The position numbers and the translations under genes are program-made. Source: Duganella guangzhouensis (GTDB lineage Bacteria > Pseudomonadota > Gammaproteobacteria > Burkholderiales > Burkholderiaceae_D). Taken from it: a DNA stretch of 64,000 bases. Below the pieces are notes generated by a model. That model made no database searches. It worked only from the letters and a program-made list of their open reading frames with translations, and was not told where the DNA came from. Position 1 is the stretch's first letter; every line of letters begins with the position of its first letter. The stretch lies in NCBI RefSeq assembly GCF_009674535.1, contig NZ_WKJK01000017.1, positions 1-64,000 of the forward strand, read 5' to 3'. Of the stretch, positions 17,895 to 26,290 are shown piece after piece.

Positions 17895-19076
17895 CTAATC
17901 ACTGAGCACTTTGTCGAGCGCGGCATGAATGCCGTTGATCACCTCTTGCACATCGCGCGCGTTGTCTTTGTGTTTGAGCACGAACAGGGATTTGCGCGCA
18001 GGAGTGTCGGAGAAGAACGCTCCCAGCTTGGCGTGTATCGCCCGTTCGATGGTGCGATCGCGCACCAGTCCATGGGCCGCGAATTGCTGTTCCCACCATA
18101 CGGGGCTGGCCCAGACCAGGTGGCCGTGCAGCGGCCAGCCCAGCTCGTCGCAATGAAAACGGCCGTACAGCTGCTGTTCGCCCACAGCCTGCCACTGGCT
18201 GACATACGTGCCGAACACTTGGCCGAACACGTCGTCGGCGCCGAACATCGGCGAATTCAGATAAAAGTAGCCATCTTTCGACACCAGCGCGGCAATCGCA
18301 CTGATGTACTGGTCGAATTTAACCGGGTTAAGGTGCTCAATGATGTCCATCGCCAGCACCACATCGAAGCGGCGTTCAAATCGCGCCGTGAGCAGATCGG
18401 CGAACACCATGCGGTGCTTGATATTTTGGTAGGCCAGCGCAAAGGCGACGTGACTGACGTCGAGTCCGACCACGTCCACGCCGGCTTCTTCAAGCTGGCT
18501 GATGACGGCGCCGGTGAAACAGCCCAGTTCCAGGCAGCTGGTGGCGCCCATGCCTTGCACCAGGGCGGCCGTGATGCGCTTGTCGAGATCGATCTTCACG
18601 CCCCACACACCGACCCCGTCGTAATAGCGATGGTGTGCGATGGCATGTTCCATGAAGTCGAAATCGGCGTCGCTGTCAGCCTTGAACAGAAGTAGCGGCA
18701 CGCCATCGGACGTGGTTTCGCGCTCGTAGCGCTCGGGATGGAGTTGCACCAGGTCGGGTAGCTGGTGCGGCGGGATCAGTTGTTTCAATACGGTCGACAT
18801 GAATTCGCTCGACGACAGCAGGTCTTTTGCGGCGGCGTCGATGGATTTGCCACTCTCCAGTTGATCGACCAGATTGCTGAGGCCGTTCTGGTCGGGCGCG
18901 CGGTCGAGTATGCCACGGTACAGCGCGTCCGCGACGTCGGCCGGCGCGTATTGCAAGGGCGGCTGTGGCTCTGGCGGTGCTGGTTCTTCCTTGCGCGCGC
19001 GCACCGGCAGGGGATTCAATTTATCGGCAATTTTCTGCAGTACAGAGCGCGCGGAGGTATGAATTGAAAGATCCAT
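17895..19076 (-). CDS. SAM-dependent methyltransferase with N-terminal DUF4214-like segment
   Basis: 393 residues. The N-terminal region is proline-rich (EEPAPPEPQPP), then a DUF4214-like stretch (YRGILDRAPDQNGLSNLVDQL), then a class I methyltransferase fold with motif I LELGCFTGAVISQL, the acidic motif II GLDVS and DVVLAMDIIEHL. The substrate is unknown; DUF4214 pairing is often seen with exported or surface glycan proteins. I start at ATG 19076 (GGGA 5 nt upstream) instead of an in-frame ATG 63 bp further out. It stands alone, divergent from mqo. Confidence 0.85.
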   Translation of the reverse strand: MDLSIHTSARSVLQKIADKLNPLPVRARKEEPAPPEPQPPLQYAPADVADALYRGILDRAPDQNGLSNLVDQLESGKSIDAAAKDLLSSSEFMSTVLKQLIPPHQLPDLVQLHPERYERETTSDGVPLLLFKADSDADFDFMEHAIAHHRYYDGVGVWGVKIDLDKRITAALVQGMGATSCLELGCFTGAVISQLEEAGVDVVGLDVSHVAFALAYQNIKHRMVFADLLTARFERRFDVVLAMDIIEHLNPVKFDQYISAIAALVSKDGYFYLNSPMFGADDVFGQVFGTYVSQWQAVGEQQLYGRFHCDELGWPLHGHLVWASPVWWEQQFAAHGLVRDRTIERAIHAKLGAFFSDTPARKSLFVLKHKDNARDVQEVINGIHAALDKVLSD

Positions 19077-19265
19077 CTTGATCCCATGGGAGTGAGGTGA
19101 CGCAGCAAGAGTACCATTTTGATAATGTTGAATAGTCACACTTTGTCACTGGTCGCCGATAAATGTTATTCATTATTTTTAACTTTGGTGGAATTTCGGT
19201 TAACCACAATGGTTGAACTTTCCGGTGCGCGCTAAGATGCGCGACATTTCTTAAAAGGAACCCCC

Positions 19266-20984
19266 ATGAGTCAGACCAATAATCAGAACACGGCGGCGGA
19301 CGCCAAGCGCGGACGCTTCTCCCGACGTCGGTTTATCGGCGCGACCGTCGGCGCCGCCGCCGTGTGGGGTGGCTACTCGGCGTTCTTTGGCGGCCAATTC
19401 CGCGCCGACAAGGCCGACCGCAAGGTCGATGTGCTGCTGATCGGCGGCGGCATCATGAGCGCGACGCTGGGTGTTTATCTGTCTGAACTTGAACCGAGCT
19501 GGACCTTCGAAGTGTTCGAGCGTCTGGACAAAGTGGCGGAAGAGAGCTCCAACGGCTGGAACAACGCCGGCACCGGCCACTCGGCATTGTGCGAACTGAA
19601 CTACACGCCAATGGACGACAAGGGCAAGGTGCAGATCTCGAAGGCGGTGGAGATCAACGAGAATTTCCAGATCTCGCGCCAGTTCTGGTCGCATCAGGTG
19701 CGCAAGGGCGTGCTGGGCAATCCGCGCGAATTCATCAATTCGACGCCGCACATGAATCTGGTGTTTGGTGAAGAAAACCGCACCTTTATTAAGAAGCGCA
19801 TCGAGGCGCTGAAGGCATCGCCGCTGTTCGCCGGCATGGAAATGACCACCGATCCGGTCAAGATCAAAGAGTGGATTCCGATCATGATGGAAGGCCGTAA
19901 AGCCGACGAGGTGGTGACCGCCACCCGCTCGCCGCTGGGCACCGACGTCAATCTGGGCGCGATCACCCGCCAGTTTTACCAGCACCTCGGCAACCACGCC
20001 GGTGTGAAGATTTCGACCGGCCACGAAGTGCGCTCGATCACCCGCAACGACGATGGATCGTGGCGTGTGTCGGCGTTCGACATCAAGGACAAATCCAAAG
20101 TGCAGACGGTGGACGCGGGCCACATCTTCATCGGTGCCGGCGGCGCGGCGTTGCCGCTGCTGCAGTTGTCGGGCATCCCGGAGGCCAAGCAGTATGGCGG
20201 CTTCCCGGTCGGCGGCGAGTTCCTGGTGACCGAGAATCCGGCCATTACCGCGCGCCACCTGGCCAAGGTATATGGCTTGGCCGATACCGGCTCGCCGCCG
20301 ATGTCGGTGCCGCATCTGGACACCCGCGTGCTGGATGGCAAAACCGTGATTCTGTTCGGCCCGTTTGCGACCTGGTCCAGCAAGTTCCTCAAGAATGGCT
20401 CGTACTTCGATATGGCGAAGGCGAGCACGCCGTCCAACATCGTGCCGCAACTGCAGGTCGGCATGCATGAATTCGCGCTGGTCAAATACCTGGCGCAGCA
20501 GCTGGAGCTGTCCAAAGAAGAAAAAATGGCGGCACTGCGCCGTTACATGCCGGAAGCCAAAGACGAAGACTGGCGTCTGTGGCAGGCCGGCCAACGGGTG
20601 CAGATCATCAAGAACGTGCCGGGCCAGGGCGGTGTCCTGAAGCTGGGCACCGAAGTGGTGGTGTCGGCGGACCGTTCGGTGTCGGCCTTGCTGGGCGCGT
20701 CGCCGGGCGGCTCCACCTCGCCGGCGATCATGCTGTCGCTGCTGGAAAAAGCCTTCCCGGATCAGATGAAAACGCCGGCCTGGCACGACAAGATTCGCGA
20801 GATCGTGCCGTCCTATGGGCAAAAGCTGAACGAGAATCCGCAGCTGCTGGCGACCGAATGGGCCACCACCGCCGAAACCCTGCAGCTGGCGATTGCCTCG
20901 CCTGCACTGGAAGGTTACAGCGCCGGCGTCCAGCCCGCAGACAAGCCGGGGCTGGTGAAGAAAGTGCCGGATATCGCGCTGTAA
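19266..20984 (+). CDS. mqo: Malate:quinone oxidoreductase with a Tat-like leader
   Basis: 572-residue FAD enzyme that oxidises malate to oxaloacetate and passes electrons to quinone. The FAD-binding motif VLLIGGGIMSATLG is near residue 60, and family motifs SSNGWNNAGTGHS, NLGAITRQFYQHL and PGGSTSPAIML follow. The N-terminus is unusual: residues 18-45 read SRRRFIG followed by a hydrophobic alanine/glycine stretch, a twin-arginine leader form, whereas classical Mqo has no leader. A good ribosome site (AAAGGAA) sits just upstream of the ATG, so the extension is likely real. Monocistronic; a hairpin follows the stop. Confidence 0.95.
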   Translation: MSQTNNQNTAADAKRGRFSRRRFIGATVGAAAVWGGYSAFFGGQFRADKADRKVDVLLIGGGIMSATLGVYLSELEPSWTFEVFERLDKVAEESSNGWNNAGTGHSALCELNYTPMDDKGKVQISKAVEINENFQISRQFWSHQVRKGVLGNPREFINSTPHMNLVFGEENRTFIKKRIEALKASPLFAGMEMTTDPVKIKEWIPIMMEGRKADEVVTATRSPLGTDVNLGAITRQFYQHLGNHAGVKISTGHEVRSITRNDDGSWRVSAFDIKDKSKVQTVDAGHIFIGAGGAALPLLQLSGIPEAKQYGGFPVGGEFLVTENPAITARHLAKVYGLADTGSPPMSVPHLDTRVLDGKTVILFGPFATWSSKFLKNGSYFDMAKASTPSNIVPQLQVGMHEFALVKYLAQQLELSKEEKMAALRRYMPEAKDEDWRLWQAGQRVQIIKNVPGQGGVLKLGTEVVVSADRSVSALLGASPGGSTSPAIMLSLLEKAFPDQMKTPAWHDKIREIVPSYGQKLNENPQLLATEWATTAETLQLAIASPALEGYSAGVQPADKPGLVKKVPDIAL

Positions 20985-20992
20985 CGACTGGG

Positions 20993-21012
20993 GCGGCCGT
21001 ATCCACGGCCGC
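20993..21012. terminator. Convergent hairpin between mqo and the binding-protein gene
   Basis: 8-bp perfect stem GCGGCCGT / ACGGCCGC with a 4-nt loop, lying in the 35-bp gap between two convergent stop codons. There is no strong T-run on either side, so it could be a factor-assisted or bidirectional stop. Confidence 0.5.
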
Positions 21013-21019
21013 GCGGCGA

Positions 21020-22192
21020 TTATTTGCCGCTATCTTTCTGGTTGGTGAATTCGTCGAACTCGACGTTGTAGACTTCGTTGCCGACTTTTTCTACCTTGCG
21101 CACGTACACCGTTTGCACAATGTCGCGCGTGGCCGGATCGATTGCGATCGGTCCGCGTGGGCTGTTGAGTTTGATGGTCTTCAGAATCTCCATCGCCTTG
21201 TCGCCATCGATCTTGCCGTTCAGCTTGCGTGCCACCTCGTAGATGGCCGCCATGCCGTCATAGGCGCCGACCGCCATGAAGTTGGGCCGGCCGCCGTTCG
21301 GATTGGTGGCGGCAAAACTCTTCAGGAAGGCCGCATTCTCGGGCGACTTGTGGGCCGCCGAATAGTGGAAGGTGGTGATCACGCCGAGAGTGGCGTCGCC
21401 CATCGCCGGCAGCACGTGGTCGTCGGTGAGGTCGCCGGTGGCGATGATCTTGATGCCGGCTTCGGCCAAGCCGCGTTCACGATAACCTTTCATGAACGCG
21501 ATGCTTTGCTCGCCCGCCGGCACGAAGATGAACACCGCGTCCGGTTTGGCATCCTTGATGCGCTGGATGTAGGGGGCGAAATCGGGATTGCGCAACGGCA
21601 CCCGGATCGCCTCGGCGACGGTGCCGCCGCCCTTGGTCAGCTCATTCTTGAAGGCGGCTTCGGCGTCGATGCCCGGACCGTAGTCGGCCACCAGCGTGAC
21701 CACTTTCTTGATCTTGTTTTTGACCGCCCAGGTCGCCATGGGCGCCGAGATTTGCGGCAGCGTCATGGAAAAGCGCGCGATGTAGTTGGACTTGGTGGTG
21801 ATCACCGAGGTCGCCGCGTTCATGATGATCATCGGCTTTTTGGCTTGTTCGGCGATCGGCGCGACCGCCAGCGCTTCCGGCGTCAGGCCAAAACCGGCCA
21901 GGAAATCGACCTTGTCGCGCACCACCAGTTCCTGCGCCAGCCGCTTGGCGATTTCCGGCGCCGGGCCGGTACTGTCCTTAATGATGATCTGAATCTTCTT
22001 GCCAGCCACGCTGTCGCCGTGCTGCGCCATATAGGCTTTGATGCCACCTTCCATTTGTTTACCGTAATCGGCGAAGGGGCCGGAAAAGGGGGCGATCACG
22101 CCGACCTTGATGGTGTCCTGGGCCCAGCCGGCGGATGCGGCAATGGCCAGCGTGGCGTAAATAGTGAATCTGGCGAGGCGTTTCATGATCAT
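21020..22192 (-). CDS. ABC transporter periplasmic substrate-binding protein (LivK-type)
   Basis: 390 residues, signal peptide of about 25 residues ending at GWA-Q, then a type I periplasmic binding fold (IKVGVIAPFSGPFADYGKQMEGG, MIIMNAATSVIT, DAVFIFVPAGE). Proteins of this class carry branched-chain amino acids, amides or aromatic acids to LivHMGF-type importers. No permease or ATPase gene is nearby, so it must work with a transporter coded elsewhere. AGGAG lies 6 nt before the ATG at 22192. The 217-bp stretch to the next gene holds no recognisable element. Confidence 0.9.
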   Translation of the reverse strand: MIMKRLARFTIYATLAIAASAGWAQDTIKVGVIAPFSGPFADYGKQMEGGIKAYMAQHGDSVAGKKIQIIIKDSTGPAPEIAKRLAQELVVRDKVDFLAGFGLTPEALAVAPIAEQAKKPMIIMNAATSVITTKSNYIARFSMTLPQISAPMATWAVKNKIKKVVTLVADYGPGIDAEAAFKNELTKGGGTVAEAIRVPLRNPDFAPYIQRIKDAKPDAVFIFVPAGEQSIAFMKGYRERGLAEAGIKIIATGDLTDDHVLPAMGDATLGVITTFHYSAAHKSPENAAFLKSFAATNPNGGRPNFMAVGAYDGMAAIYEVARKLNGKIDGDKAMEILKTIKLNSPRGPIAIDPATRDIVQTVYVRKVEKVGNEVYNVEFDEFTNQKDSGK

Positions 22193-22409
22193 GTCGGTCT
22201 CCTGTCGTTGGTGTTTTATGGGACAGCACTTACGCGGACCATGGTATCCAAACCGGGTTCGATTAACAACATGTTGTGCGATGATCGGCCACTATTAAAT
22301 GACGGTTGATATCAGATTGGCTGATGGCAAGGATAAAATTATAGGATTGGATTTATTTCTGCGTCGGCTACACCATAGCGTTCATGCTAATCAATATCAG
22401 GAGTAAGAC

Positions 22410-22919
22410 ATGAACGCAATCATCTGGCCAGAGGGCTATGTCCCGGGCTACACCGAAAACTACGTCTCAAATGAAGTCATCGTGGCTGGCCTGAGCGCCG
22501 CCGACATCTGGCCGTTGCTGAGCGTGCCATCTCGCTGGCCGGCCTATTACGCCAACTCGGCCAATGTCCGTTTCTATGACGGCAAGGGGCCGGAACTGGC
22601 CGAAGGCGACCGCTTCTACTTCGAAACCTTCGGCTTCCCGGTCGAAGCGCAATGCAATGAGTATGTGCCGCCGGTGGCCGGTCAGCCTGGCCGCGTGGCC
22701 TGGCATGGCTGGGCCGGCGAAGAGGGCGCCGATGATCGTCTGGACGTGCACCACGCCTGGCTGGTGGAGGATCTGGACGGCGGCCGCGTGCGCATCCTGA
22801 CCCAGGAAACGCAAAAGGGCAAGCCAGCCGCCGCGCTGGCCGCCACCAAGCCGAATCCGATGATCAACGGCCACCAGGATTGGCTGGACGGTCTGGTGTC
22901 GGCGGCGCGGCGCAATTAG
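22410..22919 (+). CDS. SRPBCC (START-like) family protein
   Basis: 169 residues with the layout of polyketide cyclase/dehydrase-type SRPBCC proteins: N-terminal VSNEVIVAGLSAADIWPLL, a middle beta-sheet section and a C-terminal helix (NGHQDWLDGLVSAA). These bind hydrophobic ligands; no specific ligand can be read. The last 56 bp overlap the convergent LysR gene. Confidence 0.8.
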   Translation: MNAIIWPEGYVPGYTENYVSNEVIVAGLSAADIWPLLSVPSRWPAYYANSANVRFYDGKGPELAEGDRFYFETFGFPVEAQCNEYVPPVAGQPGRVAWHGWAGEEGADDRLDVHHAWLVEDLDGGRVRILTQETQKGKPAAALAATKPNPMINGHQDWLDGLVSAARRN

Positions 22920-23805
22920 CGAATAGCAGTTCGCGCAACCAGCGATGCGCCGGGTTGCGGTGGGTGCGCTCGTGCCAGGCCGCGACTTTGGTGAAGCCCG
23001 CCACGTCGATCGGCGGCTTGAATACCGCCAGCCCCGGCATGCCTGCCACCAGCCGGCTCGGCAGGATCGCCACCATGTCGCTGGCACGCAGGATGTCGGG
23101 CAGGATCAGGAAGCTCTTGACCGACAAGGTCACTTCTCGCCACTTGCCCAGTTTGGCCAGCGCCTCGTCGGTCACGCCGCGAAAGCTGCCGCCGCTATAG
23201 GACACCAGCGCGTGATCCAGTTCACACAGCTGATTGACGGTCAGGCGCTTGCGTCCCTGCAGCGCAGGATGGCCTTCGCGCAGCACGCACACATAGTGTT
23301 CCTCAAACAGATTGCGGGCGTGCAGATCGGGCGGCGTGCTGTCCGGCGTCACCAGCGCCAGATCGATGTCGCCGCGCTCCAGCTGCGCTTGCACCTGCTT
23401 GTCCTCTATCGGCACCAGCGCGATCTGGATGTGCGGCGCCTGCCGCTTGAGCGCGGACAGGAAGGGCACGGCGATGGCGCGCAAAGCGTAATCGGTGGCG
23501 GCGATAGTGAAGCTCAGCCTGGCGTTGGCCGGATCGAAGGCCGAAGGCTGGTGCAGCGCGCCGATCTGGCTGATGATTTGCTTCAGCGGCGCCGCCAGTT
23601 CCAGCGCGCGCTGGGTCGGCACGATGCCGCGCTGGGCGCGCACAAACAGTGGATCGTCAAAATTCTCGCGCAATCGGGTCAGCATGCCGCTCATCGCTGG
23701 CTGGGTCACGCCCAGGCGGGTGGCGGCGCGGGTGACGTTGCATTCGTCCAGCAATGCCTCCAGCGCTTTCAGCAGATTGAAGTCGAGTGCCTTGATGTTT
23801 TTCAT
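22864..23805 (-). CDS. LysR-family transcriptional regulator (NodD/SyrM-like form)
   Basis: 313 residues. N-terminal winged helix (LDFNLLKALEALLDECNVTRAATRLGVTQ) and a C-terminal effector domain. The start ATG at 23805 overlaps the stop codon of the upstream LysR gene by 4 bp, so the two regulators are co-translated. An in-frame upstream ATG would extend deep into that gene and lacks LysR homology. Its 3' end overlaps the SRPBCC gene. Effector unknown. Confidence 0.92.
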   Translation of the reverse strand: MKNIKALDFNLLKALEALLDECNVTRAATRLGVTQPAMSGMLTRLRENFDDPLFVRAQRGIVPTQRALELAAPLKQIISQIGALHQPSAFDPANARLSFTIAATDYALRAIAVPFLSALKRQAPHIQIALVPIEDKQVQAQLERGDIDLALVTPDSTPPDLHARNLFEEHYVCVLREGHPALQGRKRLTVNQLCELDHALVSYSGGSFRGVTDEALAKLGKWREVTLSVKSFLILPDILRASDMVAILPSRLVAGMPGLAVFKPPIDVAGFTKVAAWHERTHRNPAHRWLRELLFANCAAPPTPDRPANPGGR

Positions 23806-24677
23806 TGCTTCCCCATGCGTTGCGACAGGTAGTCGATGGCGCGTTGCGCGCGCGCCGACAGCGGCCATTCGGCGCGGTGAATCAACCACAGCGTGTCGAC
23901 GATGCCAGTGTCGCACTGGATCACGCGCAGTGCTTCCTGGCGCGCAAAGGCCTGGCGCGCAAAACGTGGAATCACCGTGAAGCCGAGGCCGCGCGCCACC
24001 GGTTCCAGGATCAGGCCGATCTGGTTGCTGAAGCCGCTACACGGCATATGGCGCATGCCGGGCGCGTCCGGGAAGCTGCGGCTCAGCAGCCGGGTCGCCA
24101 TCGCTTGGCCGTCAGGATGGTCGATGAAGCCGAGCGCGACCAGGTCGTCCCAGTCGTGCAGATCGCGCTCGGCCGGCAGCACCAGTTCCAGCGGCTCTTC
24201 CGCGAAGCGCTGCGCCGTCAACCGGCTGTCGTCGGGGCGCAGGGTTACCAGGCCCAGTTCGTAGCGATTGTCCAGCACCGCCGTCAGCACTTCGGCGTCG
24301 GGCGCAAAGCGGTGCCGCACCACCAGTTCCGGGTTGGCGCTTTGCAGCTCCAGCAGCCAGGGATACAGGCACAGGCCGATGCTGCCGGGCGTGATCAGCG
24401 AGATTTCGCCGCCGCCGTCCTCATCCTGGCGCAGGCGTTGACGCAGGCGGCGCTCGGCGTGATCGGCGTCGCGGCAGTAGTCGAGCAGGGCGGCGCCGGC
24501 CGGCGTCAGTTCGATCTTGCGCGGGCGGCGGATCAGCAGCGGTCCCAGCTCGTCTTCCAGTTGGCGCAAATGCTGGCTCACCGCCGCCTGCGTCAGGTCG
24601 AGACGGGCGCCGGTGCGGGTGAAACTGCCTTCCTCGGCCAGGATGGCAAAGGTGCGCAGCCAGTGGGGATTGAGCAT
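23802..24677 (-). CDS. LysR-family transcriptional regulator
   Basis: 291 residues from ATG 24677; a TTG start 24 bp upstream is possible and neither has a clear Shine-Dalgarno. Winged helix (LRTFAILAEEGSFTRTGARLDLTQAAVSQHLRQLEDELG) then a substrate-binding-like domain. Divergent from the VOC-oxidoreductase-OYE-efflux operon, so it probably controls that operon. It is translationally coupled to a second LysR gene downstream. Confidence 0.93.
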   Translation of the reverse strand: MLNPHWLRTFAILAEEGSFTRTGARLDLTQAAVSQHLRQLEDELGPLLIRRPRKIELTPAGAALLDYCRDADHAERRLRQRLRQDEDGGGEISLITPGSIGLCLYPWLLELQSANPELVVRHRFAPDAEVLTAVLDNRYELGLVTLRPDDSRLTAQRFAEEPLELVLPAERDLHDWDDLVALGFIDHPDGQAMATRLLSRSFPDAPGMRHMPCSGFSNQIGLILEPVARGLGFTVIPRFARQAFARQEALRVIQCDTGIVDTLWLIHRAEWPLSARAQRAIDYLSQRMGKQ

Positions 24678-24704
24678 GGTGGTATAAGCAGAATTTATCA
24701 AAGC

Positions 24705-24722
24705 AATAAAGTGTAGCTTATT
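24705..24722. promoter_or_regulatory. Candidate LysR operator between the divergent units
   Basis: Inverted repeat AATAA-N8-TTATT in the 99-bp AT-rich gap between the LysR gene and the VOC gene. The dyad spacing resembles the T-N11-A class of LysR sites. Confidence 0.4.
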
Positions 24723-24776
24723 TTATTTATCGCTGGCGGTCCATAGAATAGCTGGATTACGCTCCCAGAAAGGAAA

Positions 24777-25277
24777 ATGATGTCACCTTACCCACGCAAT
24801 TTTTCCCACATCGGCCTGTCGGTGACCGACCTCGATGGGGCGGTTAAATTTTATACCGAGGTACTGGGCTGGTATCTGATCATGCCGCCAACCACCATCA
24901 CCGAGGACGACAGCGCCATCGGCGTCATGTGCACCGACGTGTTCGGCGCCGGCTGGGGTTCGTTCCGCATCGCCCATTTGTCGACCGGCGACCGCGTCGG
25001 CGTGGAGATTTTCGAATTCCGCAATGCGGAACGTCCGGCCGACAATTTCCAGTACTGGAAAACCGGCGTGTTCCACTTCTGCGTGCAGGACCCGGACGTT
25101 GAAGGCCTGGCCGCCAAAATTGTCGCCGCAGGCGGCAAGCAGCGCATGCCGGTACGCGAATACTTCCCTGGCGAAAAGCCGTACCGGATGGTGTATATGG
25201 AAGACCCGTTTGGCAACATTCTCGAAATCTACAGCCACAGCTACGAGCTGACCTATTCGGCGGGCGCCTATGCTTGA
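24777..25277 (+). CDS. VOC superfamily protein (glyoxalase/dioxygenase-like)
   Basis: 166 residues with paired beta-alpha-beta-beta-beta modules: FSHIGLSVTDLDGAVKFYTEVLGW, then GVFHFCVQDPDVEGLAAKI and MVYMEDPFGNILEIYSH. The two His and the Glu in these stretches are candidate metal ligands. Activity may be glyoxalase-like or an isomerase/dioxygenase; undetermined. First gene of a four-gene unit; ATG 24777 or the adjacent ATG 24780 (better spaced from AGGA). Overlaps the next gene by 8 bp. Confidence 0.88.
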   Translation: MMSPYPRNFSHIGLSVTDLDGAVKFYTEVLGWYLIMPPTTITEDDSAIGVMCTDVFGAGWGSFRIAHLSTGDRVGVEIFEFRNAERPADNFQYWKTGVFHFCVQDPDVEGLAAKIVAAGGKQRMPVREYFPGEKPYRMVYMEDPFGNILEIYSHSYELTYSAGAYA

Positions 25278-26262
25278 GCAGACCAGTTACCGCGCCTGGA
25301 CCTGGCAAAAGGGCGGCGAGACCGGTGATTTGCGCCTGGAGCAACTGCCGCTGCCGCAGCCGGGCGCCGGCCAGGTTCTGGTGCGCAACCATGTGATCGG
25401 CTTGAATCCGGTCGACTGGAAAGTGCTGGGCGAAATGGGCGATGCCTGGCAGCCCGGCCACGTGCCCGGCGTCGATGGCGCCGGCGTGGTGGTGGCGCTG
25501 GGGCAGGGCGTGCCGGCGCATTGGCTGGGCCGTCGCGTTGCCTATCATCAGAATCTGCGCCGTCACGGCAGCTTTGCCGAATTCACCGCGCTTGACGCGC
25601 GCGCCCTGATGCAACTGCCGGACGCGCTGGACTTTGCCACCGCCGCCTCCTTCCCTTGCCCGGCCCTCACCGCATGGCAAGCGGTGGCCAAGTTGCCGCA
25701 CATCGAAGGCGGACGCCTGCTGATCAACGGCGCCGGCGGCGCGGTCGGCAACTATCTGGTACAGCTTGCCGTGCGCGATGGCTGGCAGGTCAGTACAATA
25801 TCGCATCAGCGCCACTGGCCTCGGTTGTGGATGCTGGGCGCCACCGATTGCAGCAGCGGTCCGGCGGCGGCTTCCGCTGAACCGGAAGTGCCGATGGTGG
25901 CCAGCTTTGACGCCGTGGTCGATTGCGTCGGGGCCGATCAGGCCGAGCGGCTGGCGCCGCTGTTGCTGGCCAATGGCCACCTGGTCTGCATCCAGGGCCG
26001 GATTGCGCAGTGGCCGTGCACTCCGTTCGGGCGCACCTTGTCATTGCACGAGGTGGCGCTGGGCGCGCTGCATGTGCACGGCGCCGACCGCGCCTGGCAA
26101 GAGCTGACCGCCGCCGGCGAGCAGATGCTGCAATCGATCGCGGCCGGCCAGATGCAGCCGGAGCCGCATCAGCTGCACGATTTCAGTGTGCTGCCGCAGA
26201 CGCTGGAAGCGCTTAAGCACCGCAGTTTCTCGGGCAAGCCGCTGATTCAGCTGAGCTGGTAG
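25270..26262 (+). CDS. Zinc-independent MDR-family alcohol dehydrogenase/quinone reductase
   Basis: 330 residues. GroES-like N-terminus (VIGLNPVDWKVLGE, HVPGVDGAGVVVALG), then a Rossmann part with LLINGAGGAVGNYLVQLA for NAD(P)H. It lacks the structural-zinc cysteine cluster and the catalytic Cys of zinc alcohol dehydrogenases, so a quinone or enone reductase role is likely. It overlaps the VOC gene by 8 bp and is followed by an Old Yellow Enzyme gene, suggesting joint removal of electrophilic carbonyls. Confidence 0.88.
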   Translation: MLEQTSYRAWTWQKGGETGDLRLEQLPLPQPGAGQVLVRNHVIGLNPVDWKVLGEMGDAWQPGHVPGVDGAGVVVALGQGVPAHWLGRRVAYHQNLRRHGSFAEFTALDARALMQLPDALDFATAASFPCPALTAWQAVAKLPHIEGGRLLINGAGGAVGNYLVQLAVRDGWQVSTISHQRHWPRLWMLGATDCSSGPAAASAEPEVPMVASFDAVVDCVGADQAERLAPLLLANGHLVCIQGRIAQWPCTPFGRTLSLHEVALGALHVHGADRAWQELTAAGEQMLQSIAAGQMQPEPHQLHDFSVLPQTLEALKHRSFSGKPLIQLSW

Positions 26263-26290
26263 TCCCGTAATTTTTACCGATGGAGTTTCA

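Noticed and set aside
19251..20822. Long open frame (over 520 codons) on the minus strand opposite mqo
   Set aside because: Low-complexity His/Arg/Gln-rich translation with no motif, exactly antisense to a clear malate:quinone oxidoreductase; a GC-rich shadow frame.
20579..22309. Long plus-strand frame running from mqo across the binding-protein gene
   Set aside because: Opposite a well-supported LivK-type gene with signal peptide and Shine-Dalgarno; the translation is repetitive and basic.
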